Positions 49,485-61,149 of a stretch of 64,000 bases of DNA are shown in pieces; the first letter of the stretch is position 1, and each line of letters starts with the position of its first letter. The stretch comes from Panax quinquefolius (taxonomy: Eukaryota; Streptophyta; Magnoliopsida; Apiales; Araliaceae). The notes beneath the pieces are model-generated. The model was given only the letters and a program-made list of their open reading frames with translations. It was not told the origin of the DNA and did no database searches. The stretch is taken from NCBI GenBank assembly GCA_020205615.1, contig CM035166.1, positions 92,110,706 through 92,174,705 of the forward strand. The letters are read 5' to 3'. Position numbers and translations under genes: made by a program.

Positions 49485-50016
49485 TACAACCTCGTGTTAT
49501 CATAAGACATGGTTGTCCACATCCACTTGCTGAGTATATCTACGAGCACTACCTATATGATCTTGGAGTATATTTGAAATATTATTTTCACTTGGAGACA
49601 ACAGAGATAATTATATGTCAAGAGAAGACTCACCATTGGAAAGAAGATGATAGTAATCTTCTTGTTTTTCTTTGGGGACTTTTGGGTCAACCAAGGATAA
49701 TTCTATGAACATATGATATCTATCATAACCTAGACGCATGGCTTCTCATGTACGAAGGTTTTCTTGAGTATTTTTCAAAGATTTTAATTTCTAAAATAAT
49801 TATTGACTATAACTTTATGTAAGGTACTATTGTAAGGTCTTGTGGTCAAGGCACCACGAGAGTTATATATATTTGTATTAAAACTCACAGGTTATCTGTT
49901 GTCGTACTCTGCACGACAGTTCAACAGTTGTATAAATGAAGTTTATATTTGATTTTTATAGTGCGATATATGGCGACTCAGAATGGGTCGTGTGGACCTA
50001 TTTTGGGAGCGTGACA
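49485..50016 (+). repeat. Old plus LTR, last piece
   Basis: Diverged LTR end with CGTACTCTGCACGACAGTT, GGCGACTCAGAATGGGTCG and TTTTGGGAGCGTGACA, matching the GGCGACCCAAGATGGGTG...GGGGGCGTCACA end of the family. The 60-codon frame starting near 49472 is not supported as a gene. Confidence 0.55.
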
Positions 50017-50922
50017 CTATTGTATTTCAATTTTTCCTTTTGGGAGAAAACTGTCAAGTTGAATATGTAATTAGATAATATGCATGTATGCGCAGTGGCG
50101 AAGCACACATCCCTTTATTGACCCTCTTTTTAATAACAAATTTATTAATAAATATTAAAATTTTTATATTATAAAAAATAATATAAATTAGATTATTATT
50201 TATTTTAAAAATATTAAAGGAAAGATGCATAATTGAGAAAGTTATAAAAAATTTAATTTAATTTGATCTTTTATATTAAAAAATTTATAAAATTTCAATG
50301 AGAGATCAATTTATTCATTATATTTAAAATTTATGATATATTATAAAATAATTTTGTTTTAGTAGAGTTAATTGACACCACACGCGAGAGGCGCATCAAG
50401 CTCTAAATTACGGAGTATGTATAATTTCTTAATTACAAAATTAAAACTTAGATGAGACTGGTTAGTTTTTTTGTTTTTGGTTTTTAATGTCTTCATTTTA
50501 GAAAGAGCAAGAATACGAAGTTTTACAATAAATAGGAAATAATAGAGTTTCACAATAAATAAAAGGGAAAAAAGAAGTATAATGTTTTTCTTTTTTTGGG
50601 GAAAAAAATAAGTAGCATTTTATGTTATGTGAAGTCATGGTATGAGAGAAAATGTTTACATACCTTAATAATTTATTTCAAGTATTGAGCGATCTATATA
50701 TATTACTCTTTTTCTGTTAGAGAAGAGTTCGTTTTAATTTTACTTTTCAAATTATTATATGTTAAATATTTTTCTTATAAATTACACATACGGGACTCTT
50801 AATATAAAAATTTTGTATTATATTCTCGTGTTCCAAAATTCAAAAAGATGGATCATAAAAAAAACATATTTAAAGTATACAAGTCGATAATTTTTCTTAG
50901 TTAAATAGTAAAACAATCATAT
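50017..50922. other. MULE interior, unique non-coding DNA
   Basis: About 0.9 kb, AT-rich, no transposase frame. Its last bases, CATAT (50918-50922), are the left TSD of the chromovirus that follows. Confidence 0.5.
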
Positions 50923-53635
50923 TGTGAAAACCCCCCCCCCCCCAAATAGATATACATCACCCATCTTGAGTCGCCAAATACATGGTATAAAATTCAAATA
51001 CAACTTAATAATACAACTGTCGTGTAAAATACGACAAAACATAAGCTATGAGTTTTAATACAAATATTGTCATATAGACAATATCCACACTCAATGGATT
51101 CTTCATTACATTTATTATCACACTATTTCATAGAATAGTGAGGACTACTAACGCTATCATCTGTACCGTCACTCCGTTTCCCGACTAGTCCCAGCTACGT
51201 TCTCATTTCCTGAAAAGAACAATGAAAATAAAAGGGTAAGCTCAACTAGCCCAGTAAGAAATATTATGACTAAGATAATGCAGAATAATTTATCATTAGC
51301 CTTCAACAATTGTTAAACCGATAAAATATAACAAACATCAAGTTTAATCTGCGTGAATGAATAAGCAATCCATTAGAAGAGTCAAGTAGAGAATAAATTC
51401 TACTATCTTCTATGATTTAAAGGTTTTCATCACTTTTATCATTGAGACTCGAAATTTTATAAATAAACCACATCATCCCTGCACTACGGCCAAGAATATT
51501 CATTAGTATCACGACCACAAATTTTTTCATGCACTACGGGCCGAAGATATTCGTGTATTCATCAATGGTCATGATCATGCCAACAACTGTCCATCAATGT
51601 ACTACGGGCCAATGAAGATTTTTTTCACATTATTTATAACATTACGGTCATGATTATACCGAATAATCCCTGGTCATAATCATACCAAGTCCATCTATGC
51701 ACTACAGGCCACAGATGACTTTCAACATATTATAGACATGAGGATGATGACAATGATATAAGAATTCAATAAAACAAGTTCAAGGATTAATTTGTCGAGG
51801 AACCAATAACGTCCAAATTGTCCACATGATACTGCTTTGTGGGATAAAACTCAAGAATGCTCAGAAGAATATTTTCATGAAAAGATACTGGATGAAGCGC
51901 AAATATCAAGGATATTCTACTAATTTCATGGAGTATAAAAGCCAAAACTTTAACCAACTGAGTATACTAAAGAATGGAATAACAGAAGAAATCACCAGGC
52001 ATGCGATAGACCGCACAGACAGGTTATTCCAACATAATAATAAATAACGGAACCAACGCACAGACAGGATATTCCAACAGAATAATAAATAACGGAACCA
52101 GGTCATGCGTAAAGCACATACAGGATGTTCCAACAGAATGATAAATAATAGAACCAGGTCATGCGTAAAGCACAGACAGGATGTTCCAACAGAATGATAA
52201 AGAACAGAATAATAGAAGAATTTTACCAAGTATAGGGTAGTCCGCGTATACAGTTTATTTCAACAGAATAATAAAGAGTGGAATAACAGAAGTTCTCTCC
52301 ATGAATATGAAAGAAATAATACCCCTTACCATAGAAAAAAAAACTGGATACTAGAATAGTGAGGTAGCATACTTCTCTTCTTCTTTTTAATTTCTCTCTC
52401 TAATAATTGCTCTAAAACTTTTGTGAATTGGTGAGAAATGAAGGAATAATGAGCTTCTATTTATAAGAAAATATAGTTTCGATAATTGCACGTTTTGGGG
52501 CTCAAAATATTACAATACAATACCTCCAACTTTTCTTTCAATTTTAATTTAGTCCTGCAAGTATTATCAAACTTGCACCACCACCCCTTATAGTAAATAA
52601 TGTGAATCAATAGTTCAATCATGTGAATTAATAGTATAATCATGTGAAAAATACGAATTACAGTATAGTACCTCCATCTATACCTCTATTTTTAACTTAG
52701 TCATGCAAGTATTATCAATCTTGCACCAACTCCCCTAATAGTACAAGAATGTGATTCAATAGTACACACATGTGAACAAATAGTTATATAAGCATGTGAA
52801 TTAGTAGCAATTAATTGCTCATTTATCCGATAAATTACCCGATTTATCAATATAACCCCCAGACATCAATTATCATCGGAATAGATGTCGATTTCCATTA
52901 ACATTAATAATCCCAACACAATGGAACTATCAAATTCATCTTTAATCAACACGAACTTATTCATCATTAATATTATAACTCACAATATTTAACAATCAGG
53001 TCGTTCCCAGGAAAGAGGGGGCTTTTCGATAAGGATTTTTCCTTATTGGTGCGCAATTAGGTGACCAAACCTCTCCTTGATAGAACTTCTAGACATTGTA
53101 AATATTGCAATTTAATAATATGAATAACTTTGTCGTCTCAATTATTGATTTAATAATATATCATATAACGCAGATGATACTGTGACAATAATCGAATCAA
53201 TAATATGAGAGATATGATGCACCAATTACGGTAGCAATAATTGAGTATAACTGAGTGACTTCTCACGTAAACATCAATAATCATCTACCGTGCTACTATG
53301 CAACCACGCCAGATTCTTGTACTTTTACTACCGGGTAGTTCAACAGTTTTAACGGTAACACTTTCGCCGTTATTTTTATAAAAAGATAATTATGTCATTT
53401 TCTAACTACGACAATACTTCCATTGTGGGGTCCACCAATGATTGTGTCGTCGTACGAATATTCCCTGTTAAAACGAATATTCCCTGACCAATCGAATATT
53501 ATATAACCACTTGCTTACTTTGCAAAATTTATAAATAATACCCACAACTATAACATTATATCACATCCACACCATAATATTCAAAAATATATTTCGAGAG
53601 AATTTAATCTTTATTCATAAAAATTGGGGTCTTAC
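50923..53635 (-). repeat. 3' LTR of the full-length chromovirus
   Basis: 2713 bp. 59-bp array at about 51970-52280, TATA (reverse) at 52458-52465. Its outer end has a 13-C run (50931-50943) where other copies read GACGCCCCC. Confidence 0.9.
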
Positions 53636-53650
53636 AACCTCCCCTTCTTA
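53636..53650 (-). other. Polypurine tract
   Basis: ATAAGAAGGGGAGGT on the minus strand, directly before the 3' LTR. Confidence 0.75.
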
Positions 53651-54400
53651 TGAAATTTCATCCTCAAAATTAGGGTACGTACCTGGTATATCGAAGAGGT
53701 GAAGATATCTTGACTTCATCTCAGATTCTAACTCCCAGGTCATTTCTTCCACATCGTGGTTTCTCCACAAAACTTTAACTTGAGGTATAACCTTGGAGCG
53801 TAGAATATGATCCTTCTTATCCAAGATTTTAACAGGTAACTCTTCATACGTTAAATCTTCCTCTATCTCGTCTGGTTCTAATTCAATAATGTGGTTCGGG
53901 TCTTTCACATATTTACGTAACATTGATATGTGAAAAACGTTATGAACACGAGACATACTTAATGCGGTAAAAGCGAGTCTATAGGCCACAGATTCCTACT
54001 CGATCGAGGATTAAAAATGGGCCAATGAATCGAGGTTGAGCTTTCCTCTCTTTCCAAATCTCGTAACTCCCTTCCATGGAGCGACACGTGACAACACATG
54101 ATCTCGATATCGAATTCCACGTCCTTTCGATGAAGATCAAAGATAATTCTTTTGTCGATCTTGTGAGATTTTTATACGTTGTCGGATCGTTTGAATCTTT
54201 TTAAGTAGTCATACATACCAACTCGGTCCCAACAACGTTGCTTCACCCACCTCATCCCATCTTTGGAGAATGACACTTTCTTCCATACAACGCCTCGAAT
54301 GGAGCCATGCGATACTTGTTTGATAAGCTGTTGTTGTAGGAAAACTCCACCAATGGTAAGAACTTGTCCCAACTTCCTTGAAATCAAGGACACGAGTCTT
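53648..54400 (-). pseudogene. pol: Integrase C-terminus and chromodomain
   Basis: Chromodomains in plant chromoviruses are thought to direct integration to marked chromatin. The frame at 53648-53989 reads VAYRLAF-like, SRVHNVFHISMLRKYVKDP, LEPDEIEEDLTYEELPVKIL and then VKVLWRNHDVEEMTWELESE with a SRYLHLF end, which is the family's chromodomain pattern (VLW..., EE.TWE). Upstream (54000-54400) IN C-terminal residues LDFKEVGTS, IAWLHSRRCMEES and GPSW-like pieces lie in shifted frames. Several frameshifts and stops. Confidence 0.8.
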
Positions 54401-55346
54401 AATAGATCTTCAAGTGTTTAAATAGTCCTCTCCGATTGTCCCATCCGTTTGAGGATGATATCTTGAAACTAAATCGTAAATCTGTGCCCATAGCTTTTTG
54501 TAAACTAACCCAAAATCGCGAAGTGAATCTTGGGTCTCGATCAGAAACTATGGATATTGGCATACCATGCAATCTTACAACCTCGTTTATGTACATACGA
54601 GCAAGACGTTCAAGTGTATAAGTTTCTCGTATCGGTAAGAAATGAGCATAATTAGTCAATCTATCAACAATGACCCAAATCGCATCTATGCCTTGAGAAA
54701 CTTTGGGAAGACCAGTAACGAAATCCATGGTAATGTGCTCCCACTTCCATTCTGGAATTTCAAGTGGTTGCAATGGACCTTTTGGTACTTGATGCTCCGC
54801 CTTAACTCGTTGACAAGTTAGACACCTTGAGATAAACTCCGCGATCTCTCTCTTCATATTGCTCCACCAAAATGTTTGTCGAAGATCACGATACATTTTG
54901 GTACTCCCAGGATGGATTGCAAACGGTGTGTTGTGCGCCTCCATCATGATTTTATACTTTAAATCAAGGTTGTTAGGAACACAAAGTCTGGAGTTGACTT
55001 GAAGTATTCCTTTTTCATCGATTCTTGCTTCCGAAATAGCATCTTCTTGCAATTTCTTCCTCATACGCATCAGCTTCATGTCTGTAGTTTGAGCAGCTTT
55101 AACTTTATCGATTAAAGTCGATTCTACTCGTATATTCGCCATCATCACATGGGTCCCTGGAGTCTTTAACTCTATCTCCATCCTTTGTAAGTCATATAAA
55201 ATGGGCCTTTGCGTTGACAATAATGCACTCATACCCGCATATGATCTTCTACCCAATGCATCAGCTATTACGTTCGTTTTTCTAGAATGGTAATGAATGG
55301 TATGATCGTAATCTTTCAACAACTCAAGCCATCGTCGTTGCCGCAT
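54401..55346 (-). pseudogene. pol: RNase H end and integrase (HHCC and DDE core)
   Basis: A 315-codon frame. RQRRWLELLKDYDHTIHYHS with KTNVIADALGRRS is the RNase H C-terminus. A zinc-binding HHCC domain follows: HNTPFAIHPGSTKMYRDL, WWSNMK, then CLTCQRVKAEH. The catalytic core shows the first Asp in TMDFVTGLPK and the second in VSDRDPRFTSRF. The Glu-containing QSERT block is in a different frame after a frameshift near 54450-54480, followed by a stop in place of Gln (SERTI*TLEDLLR). Integrase is therefore nearly complete but broken before its third catalytic residue. Confidence 0.88.
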
Positions 55347-55930
55347 GTTGAGTTCCTTTTAAGTGAAGAAATATTTGAGGGTTTTATGATCCGTATAGAT
55401 CTCCACCTTCTCTCCATACAGGTAATGCCTCCAAATCTTAAGTGCAAAAATGACTGCTGCCAACTCTAGATCATGAGTAGGATAATTTCTCTCATATTCT
55501 TTGAGTTGTCGTGAGGCATAGGCTATGACTTTCCCATATTGCATGAGAACACATCCTAACCCTTTGCCTGAAGCATCACTGTAGATGACAAATCCCTCCG
55601 AGTCAGATGGTATTGTCAGAACAGGTGCTGAAATGAGTCTTCTCTTGAGTTCTTGAAAACTCTTCTCACATTCCTCACTCCAACCAAACTTTGTATCTTT
55701 TCGAGTAAGCTGAGTTAATGGAGTAGCGATTCGAGAAAACCCTTCTACGAATCTCCGATAATAACCACTTAAGCGAAAGCTACGTGCTTGATCATTAACG
55801 ACTTAGGTTGCTCCCAGCTTTGAATTGCTTCAATCTTTGTCGGGTCAACAGATATTCCATGATTTGATATTACGTGCCCAAGGAATGAAACTTCTTCAAG
55901 CCAGAAATCGCATTTCTTCAACTTGGCATA
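55347..55930 (-). pseudogene. pol: RT thumb and RNase H
   Basis: [16 protein letters not shown] with [15 protein letters not shown] marks the RT connection. RNase H follows: [16 protein letters not shown] (catalytic Asp), then [20 protein letters not shown] with the catalytic Glu region LELAAV, and [12 protein letters not shown] with a further Asp. A stop separates it from RQRRWLELL at 55346, and a frame break lies near 55740-55800. This is the stretch deleted in all other copies. Confidence 0.85.
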
Positions 55931-56440
55931 TAGCTAGTTTTCACGAAGCTTTTGGAGTATCAGCCTCAAGTGTTGCTCATAGTCTTCACGGGTTTTGGAG
56001 TATATGAGGATGTCATCAATAAAGACGACCACACAGTGATCCAAATATTCCTTGAATACTCGGTTCATCATATCCATGAAGGCAGCAGGAGCATTAGTCA
56101 ATCCAAAAGACATGACTAGGAATTCATAATGCCCGTCTGGAGTTACGAAAGTAGTCTTTGGAATGTCATCGGTTTTAATCTTCAACTGATGATAGCCGAA
56201 ACGAAGATCAATCTTTGAAAAGAATTTGGCGCCTTGCAACTGATCAAATGGTGACATGATTCAACTCCCGATAATCAATACAAAGTCGCATACTTCCATC
56301 TTTCTTCTTCACGAATAGAACAGAGCACCCCAAGGAGACGTACTTAGGTCGAATGAAACCGATGTATAACAATTCCTGCATTGGGTTTTAACTCCTAAAG
56401 TTCAATAGGAGCCATTCGATATGGGGCTTTGGAAATGGGT
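55931..56440 (-). pseudogene. pol: Reverse transcriptase palm
   Basis: [16 protein letters not shown] holds the first catalytic Asp. [20 protein letters not shown] and [11 protein letters not shown] follow, and FIDDILIYS gives the FxDD active site (codons at 56012-56023). Frame 55934-56257. The finger region around 56260-56400 (RPSTWGALFYS-like and [15 protein letters not shown] residues) is frame-broken. Confidence 0.88.
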
Positions 56441-57000
56441 TTTGTACCGGGTTCAATATCGATACCAAACTCGATTTCACGCTCCGGGGGTAGGCCAGGA
56501 AGTTCTTCGGGAAATACGTCAAGAAATTTATTAACAATAGAAATATCATTCAAATCTGACGTATTTTTGTTTAAATTTGTGACATGAGCTAAGAAAGCTT
56601 GACATCTATTTTTTAATAAACGAATAGCTTTATGGCTTGAGACGACCGTGATTGATTTTAATGGTTTGGTCGCTTGAATTCCCATAGTAGGTTGATTAGG
56701 AATATGAAAGCTAACAATCTTACGAAAACAATCAATTTTAGCATGATGAGTAGTTAACCAATCAATCCCTAGAATCACGTCAAATGCAAGTATTTTTAAA
56801 GAAATAAGGTCGACGAATTAACGTGCGATTCTGGATTTGAATCAAACAAGACTTATAAACAGTGGATGTAATGAAGGTTTCTCCCAACGGAGTTTCAACC
56901 GATAAGTCAAAGCCTAATTTCTCCAGAGTTAAATTTAAACGTTAAGCGCAAGTAGGAGAAATAATAGAATGGGTAAAACCAGTATCAAATAAGGTATAGA
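56395..57000 (-). pseudogene. pol: Aspartic protease and RT N-terminus
   Basis: The protease active site TLFDTGFTHSIIS lies at about 56955-56990, keeping DTG. Its C-terminal ILGIDWLTTHHAKIDC lies in the 56395-56778 frame. Then come LNDISIVNKFLDVFPEELPG, PPEREIEFGI and PGTKPISKAPYRMAPIEL, the usual PR-RT bridge of chromoviruses. A frameshift and stops lie between 56780 and 56950. Confidence 0.85.
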
Positions 57001-57059
57001 CTTCACTAGAGTTTATGATAAGCTTACCCGTGATGACCTCGTTTGGGTTCCTTGCTTTC

Positions 57060-58245
57060 TAGGAAGTAACAACAAATGCTCTCCCTTGAACTACCGACTT
57101 TGACTTTTTTGGGACGGCCTTTGGTGCCTCCATCCCAGCTAGACTTGTCTTCGGTGCACGACAAAATCGGACTAGGTGACCTTCTCTTCCATAATTATAA
57201 CACGTTTTGGACTGCATCGCACAGTTTGGACTGATGTGTCCCTCCCCTCCGCATTTGAAGCATATGATAGGTGGTCGTTCTCCTTTCTTAACAACGGGTG
57301 TTGGTGCTGACGTCTTTCCATCATTGTTGAATCTCCTCTTCTTGAAATGTCCATTCTTATTATCTTGGCCATGATTACCACCGAAGTGGTTACCATTTCG
57401 GCATGTTGATTCCCTCCACGTTTGGTTGTCACAGCGATGGTATGACTGCTACTTTGGTATTATCATTTTCTTGGTACCTTTTCTCTTGGTTGTGTTGACT
57501 CGTTATCGCGCTCCAATAACTGAGCCCTATTTACAACATCTGAATACAAACAAAGTTTATGAGAAATAAGATATTGACGTATCTCGGGTTTCAAACCTCT
57601 TAGAAACATTCGCGTCATTCTCTCCTCATTGTCAACCAAGTGACACGCAAATCGGGACAACTCGGCAAACTTAGCTTCGTACTGCGACACGGTCATATTG
57701 TTCTGCTCCAACTTGATGAACTCTACCTCTTTTATGTGATGAATACTTTCGGGAAAGTACTTGTCGTTGAATAGTTCTTGGAACTTCTCCCAAGACATCT
57801 TCAGTGTGGTAGGTTGAGTACGCTTTACCGATTCTCACCAGTAATCTGCCTCTCCTCGTAACATAAAGGTGGCAAAGGGAACCTTTTACTCCTCGGAGCA
57901 TCCCAAGACATCAAATATATTGGTGATCTGCTTTATCCACGCTTCCGCCTTAAGTGGTTTTGGCTCTCCAATAAACTCCGGTGGTCCCAGCTCCTTGAAC
58001 TGTTTAGCGGTGACCGTCCGAGAGTTTCCAGTGTTTCCACCTACATTTTGGATAGGAGCCGCTCTCGCCTGATGTTGCATGAATTGCATAAAGCCTCTGA
58101 ACATTCCATCGTTCATCATTTGGTCAGTGTTGTTGTTTGCATGAGGATTATCGCCTTCCTAATGCACATTATCCTGATTATTGATCTGTGGAGACTCAAC
58201 GGTCTCCTGTGCTCCATTGCTATTCTCAACATTCTCGGATGTCAT
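57060..58245 (-). pseudogene. gag: Chromovirus gag
   Basis: The start is ATG at 58245 (MTSENVENSNGAQETVES), about 190 bp from the LTR. A stop interrupts early (NVH*EGDN), then FRGFMQFMQHQARAAPIQNV and the capsid-type region GPPEFIGEPKPLKAEAWIKQ, MSWEKFQELFNDKYFPESI and RMTRMFLRGLKPEIRQYLI follow. The first zinc knuckle CFKCGGEGHISPNC (57221-57262) is intact. The second, CYNYGREGHLVRFC (57161-57202), has Tyr for its second Cys. A stop near 57890 and a frameshift near 57450 also interrupt the frame. Confidence 0.88.
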
Positions 58246-58415
58246 TTTCAGATACTGCCACAAAACAAGGGTTAATTGACATGCAACATATTATCCTTAA
58301 AATCTGACCGACCAATTAAATACCAAATAAACTTAGGTAGGTCATACTAGCGAAGGAATTCCCCGTCTCTCCCCTCCTAGTTCTAGCCTCACATCTTAGC
58401 CAGGGATCATATCCC

Positions 58416-58432
58416 TAAGCTTTGATACCAAC
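58416..58432 (-). other. Primer-binding site
   Basis: Minus strand GTTGGTATCAAAGCTTAGG directly after the 5' LTR. It is one base off TGGTATCAGAGC. Confidence 0.75.
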
Positions 58433-61141
58433 TGTGACGCCCCCAAAATAGATATACATCACCCATCTTAAGTCGCCAAATATATGGTGTAAAATTCAAA
58501 TACAACTGTCGTGTAAAATACGACAAAACATAAGCTATGAGTTTTAATACAAATATTGTCATCTAGACAATATCCACACTCAATGGAATCCTCATTACAT
58601 TTATTATCACACTATTTCATTGAATAGTGAGGACTACTAATGCTATCATCTGGACCGTCACTCTATTCCCCGACTAGTCCCAGCTACGTTCTCATTTCCT
58701 GAAGAGAACAATGAAAACAAAAGGTTGTGCTCAACTAGCCCAGTAAGAAATATTATGACTAAGATAATGCAGAAAAATTTATCATTAACCTTCAACAGTG
58801 TTAAACTGACAAAATATAACAAACATCAAGTTTAACTGCTGCGGAACAAGCAATCCATTAGAAGAGTCAAGTAGAGAATAAATTCTACTATCTTGTATGA
58901 TTTAAAAGGTTTTTCATCACTTTTATCGCTGAGACTCAGCTTAATAAATAAACCATATCATCCCTGCACTAAGACCAAGAATATTCATTAGTATCACGAC
59001 CACAAATTTTTTCATGCACTACGGGCCAAGGATATTCGTGTATTCATCAATGGTCATGATCAGACCAACAACTGTCCATCAATGCACTACGGGCCAATGA
59101 GGACTTTTTCCACATCATTTGTAACATTACGGTCATGATTATACCGAATAATCCACAGTCATAATCATACCAAGTCCATCTATGCACTACTGAATACAGA
59201 TGACTTTCAACATATTATAAACATGAGGATGATGACAATGATATAAAATTGATAAAACAAGTTCAAGAATTAATTTGTCGAGGAACCAATAACGTCCAAA
59301 TTGTCTACATGATCTTTGCTTTGTGGGATAAAACTTCAAGAATGCTCGGAAGAATATTTCCATGAAAAGATCTCTTGGATGAAGCGCAAATATCGAGGAT
59401 ATTCTACTAATTTCATGGAGTATAAAAGCCAAAACTTTAACCAACTGAGTATACTAAAGAATGGAATAACAGAAGAAATCACCAGGCATGCGATAGACTG
59501 CGCAGACAGGTTATTCCAACATAATAATAAATAACGGAACCAGGTCAGGCGTAAACGCACAGACAGGATATTCCAACAGAATAATAAATAACGGAACCAG
59601 GTCATGCGTAAAGCACAGACAGGATGTTCCAATAGAATGATAAATAATGGAACCCGAATCATGCGTAAAGCCGCATGCATGATGTTCAAAATGAATGATA
59701 AAGAACAGAATAATAGAAGAATTTCACCAAGTATAGGGTAGTTCGCGTATACAGTTTATTACAACAGAATAATAAAGAGTGGAATAACAGAAGTTCTCTC
59801 CATGAATACGAAAGAAATAATACCCCTTACCGTAGAAAAAAAAACTGGATACTGGAATAGTGAGGTAGCAGACTTCTCTTCTTCTTTTTAATTTCTCTCT
59901 CTAATAATTGCTCTAAAGCTTTTGTGAATTGCTGAGAAATGAAGGAATAATGAGCTTCTATTTATAAGAAAATATAGTTTCGATAATTGCACATTTTGGG
60001 GCTCAAAATATTACAGTACAATACCTCCAACTTTTCTTTCATTTTTAATTTAGTCCTGCAAGTATTATCAAACTTGCACCACCTCCCCTTATAGTAAATA
60101 ATGTGAATCAATAGTTCAATCATGTGAATCAATAGTATAATCATGTGAAAAATACGAATTACAGTATAGTACCTCCATCTATACCTCTATTTTTAACTTA
60201 GTCATGCAAGTATTATCAATCTTGCACCAACTCCCCTAATAGTACAAGAATGTGATTCAATAGTACACACATGTGAACAAATAGTTATATAAGCATGTGA
60301 ATTAGTAGCAATTAATTGCTTATTTATCTGATAAATTACCCGATTTATCAATATAACCCCCAGACATCAATTATCATCGGAATAGATGTCGATTTCCATT
60401 AACATTAATAATCCCAACACAATGGAACTATCAAATTCATCTTTAATCAACACGAACTTATTCATCATTAATATTATAACTCACAATATTTAACAATCAG
60501 GTCGTTCCCAGGAAAGAGGGGGCTTTTCGATAAGGATTTCTCCTTATTGGTGCGCAATTAGGTGACCAAACCTCTCCTTGATAGAACTTCTAGACATTGT
60601 AAATATTGCAATTTAATAATATGAATAACTTTGTCGTCTCAATTATTGATTTAATAATATATCATATAACGCAGATGATACTGTGACAATAATCGAATCA
60701 ATAATATGAGAGATATGATCGTGATTACGGTAGCAATAATTGAGTATAAGCGAGTGACTTCTCACGTAAACATCAATAATCAATACTGGTGTACTCTTAT
60801 CACAACCACGCGTATTCTTTGTACTTTTACTACTGGGTAGTTCAACAGGTTTTAACGGTAACACTTTCCGTTATTATTTTTATAAAAAAGATAATTCTGT
60901 CATTTTCTAACTACGACAATACTTCTGTTGTGGGGTCCACCAATGATTGTGTCGTCGTACGAATATTCCCTGTTAAAACGAATATTCCCTGACCAATCGA
61001 ATATTATATAACCACTTGCTTACTTTGCAAAATTTATAAATAATACCCACAACTATAACATTATATCATATCCACACCATAATATTCAAAAATATATTTC
61101 GAGAGAATTTAATCTTTATTCATTAAAATTGGGGTCTTACA
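58433..61141 (-). repeat. 5' LTR of the full-length chromovirus
   Basis: 2709 bp; ends TGTGACGCCCCC (58433) and TTGGGGTCTTACA (61141). Hairpin motif at about 59132-59172, 59-bp array at about 59460-59780, reverse TATA at 59959-59966. Near-identical to 50923-53635 over U3. Confidence 0.9.
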
Positions 61142-61149
61142 CATATTGC

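Larger units (their letters stand above)
3679..50016 (+). mobile_element. Old chromovirus solo LTR (plus strand), split into four pieces by later insertions
   Basis: The pieces are 3679-5243, 12568-12690, about 20168-21307 and 49485-50016, about 3.36 kb in total. The start TGTGAGATCCC and end GGGAGCGTGACA fit this family's LTR termini. Flanks are TTATT (3674-3678) and CTATT (50017-50021), 4 of 5 matching, a plausible TSD. The order of internal landmarks (TATA box, GAGA-rich leader, 59-bp array, hairpin repeats, GGGCTAGTT..GCTCACCC, TTGGGAGCG end) agrees with intact LTRs in this window, although the sequence is the most divergent. No gag-pol lies between the pieces in the same level, so a solo LTR is the simplest reading. 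A degraded full element cannot be excluded. Confidence 0.6.
50923..61141 (-). mobile_element. Full-length Ty3/gypsy chromovirus (Tekay/Del-like), minus strand
   Basis: 10.2 kb, with exact CATAT TSDs at 50918-50922 and 61142-61146. 3' LTR 50923-53635, polypurine tract 53636-53650, pol and gag 53648-58245, primer-binding site about 58416-58432, 5' LTR 58433-61141. The order gag-PR-RT-RH-IN-chromodomain and the GxxVAYRL/RVHNVFH/VKVLWRN signatures place it in chromoviruses, most likely the Tekay clade. The LTRs look about 95-98% identical. Stops and frameshifts interrupt gag, PR, RT/RNase H and integrase, so it is probably no longer active, but it is the only copy here with all domains. Confidence 0.92.

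Noticed and set aside
50094..50110. hAT terminus CAGTGGCGAAGCACAC
   Set aside because: No second end or 8-bp duplication nearby.
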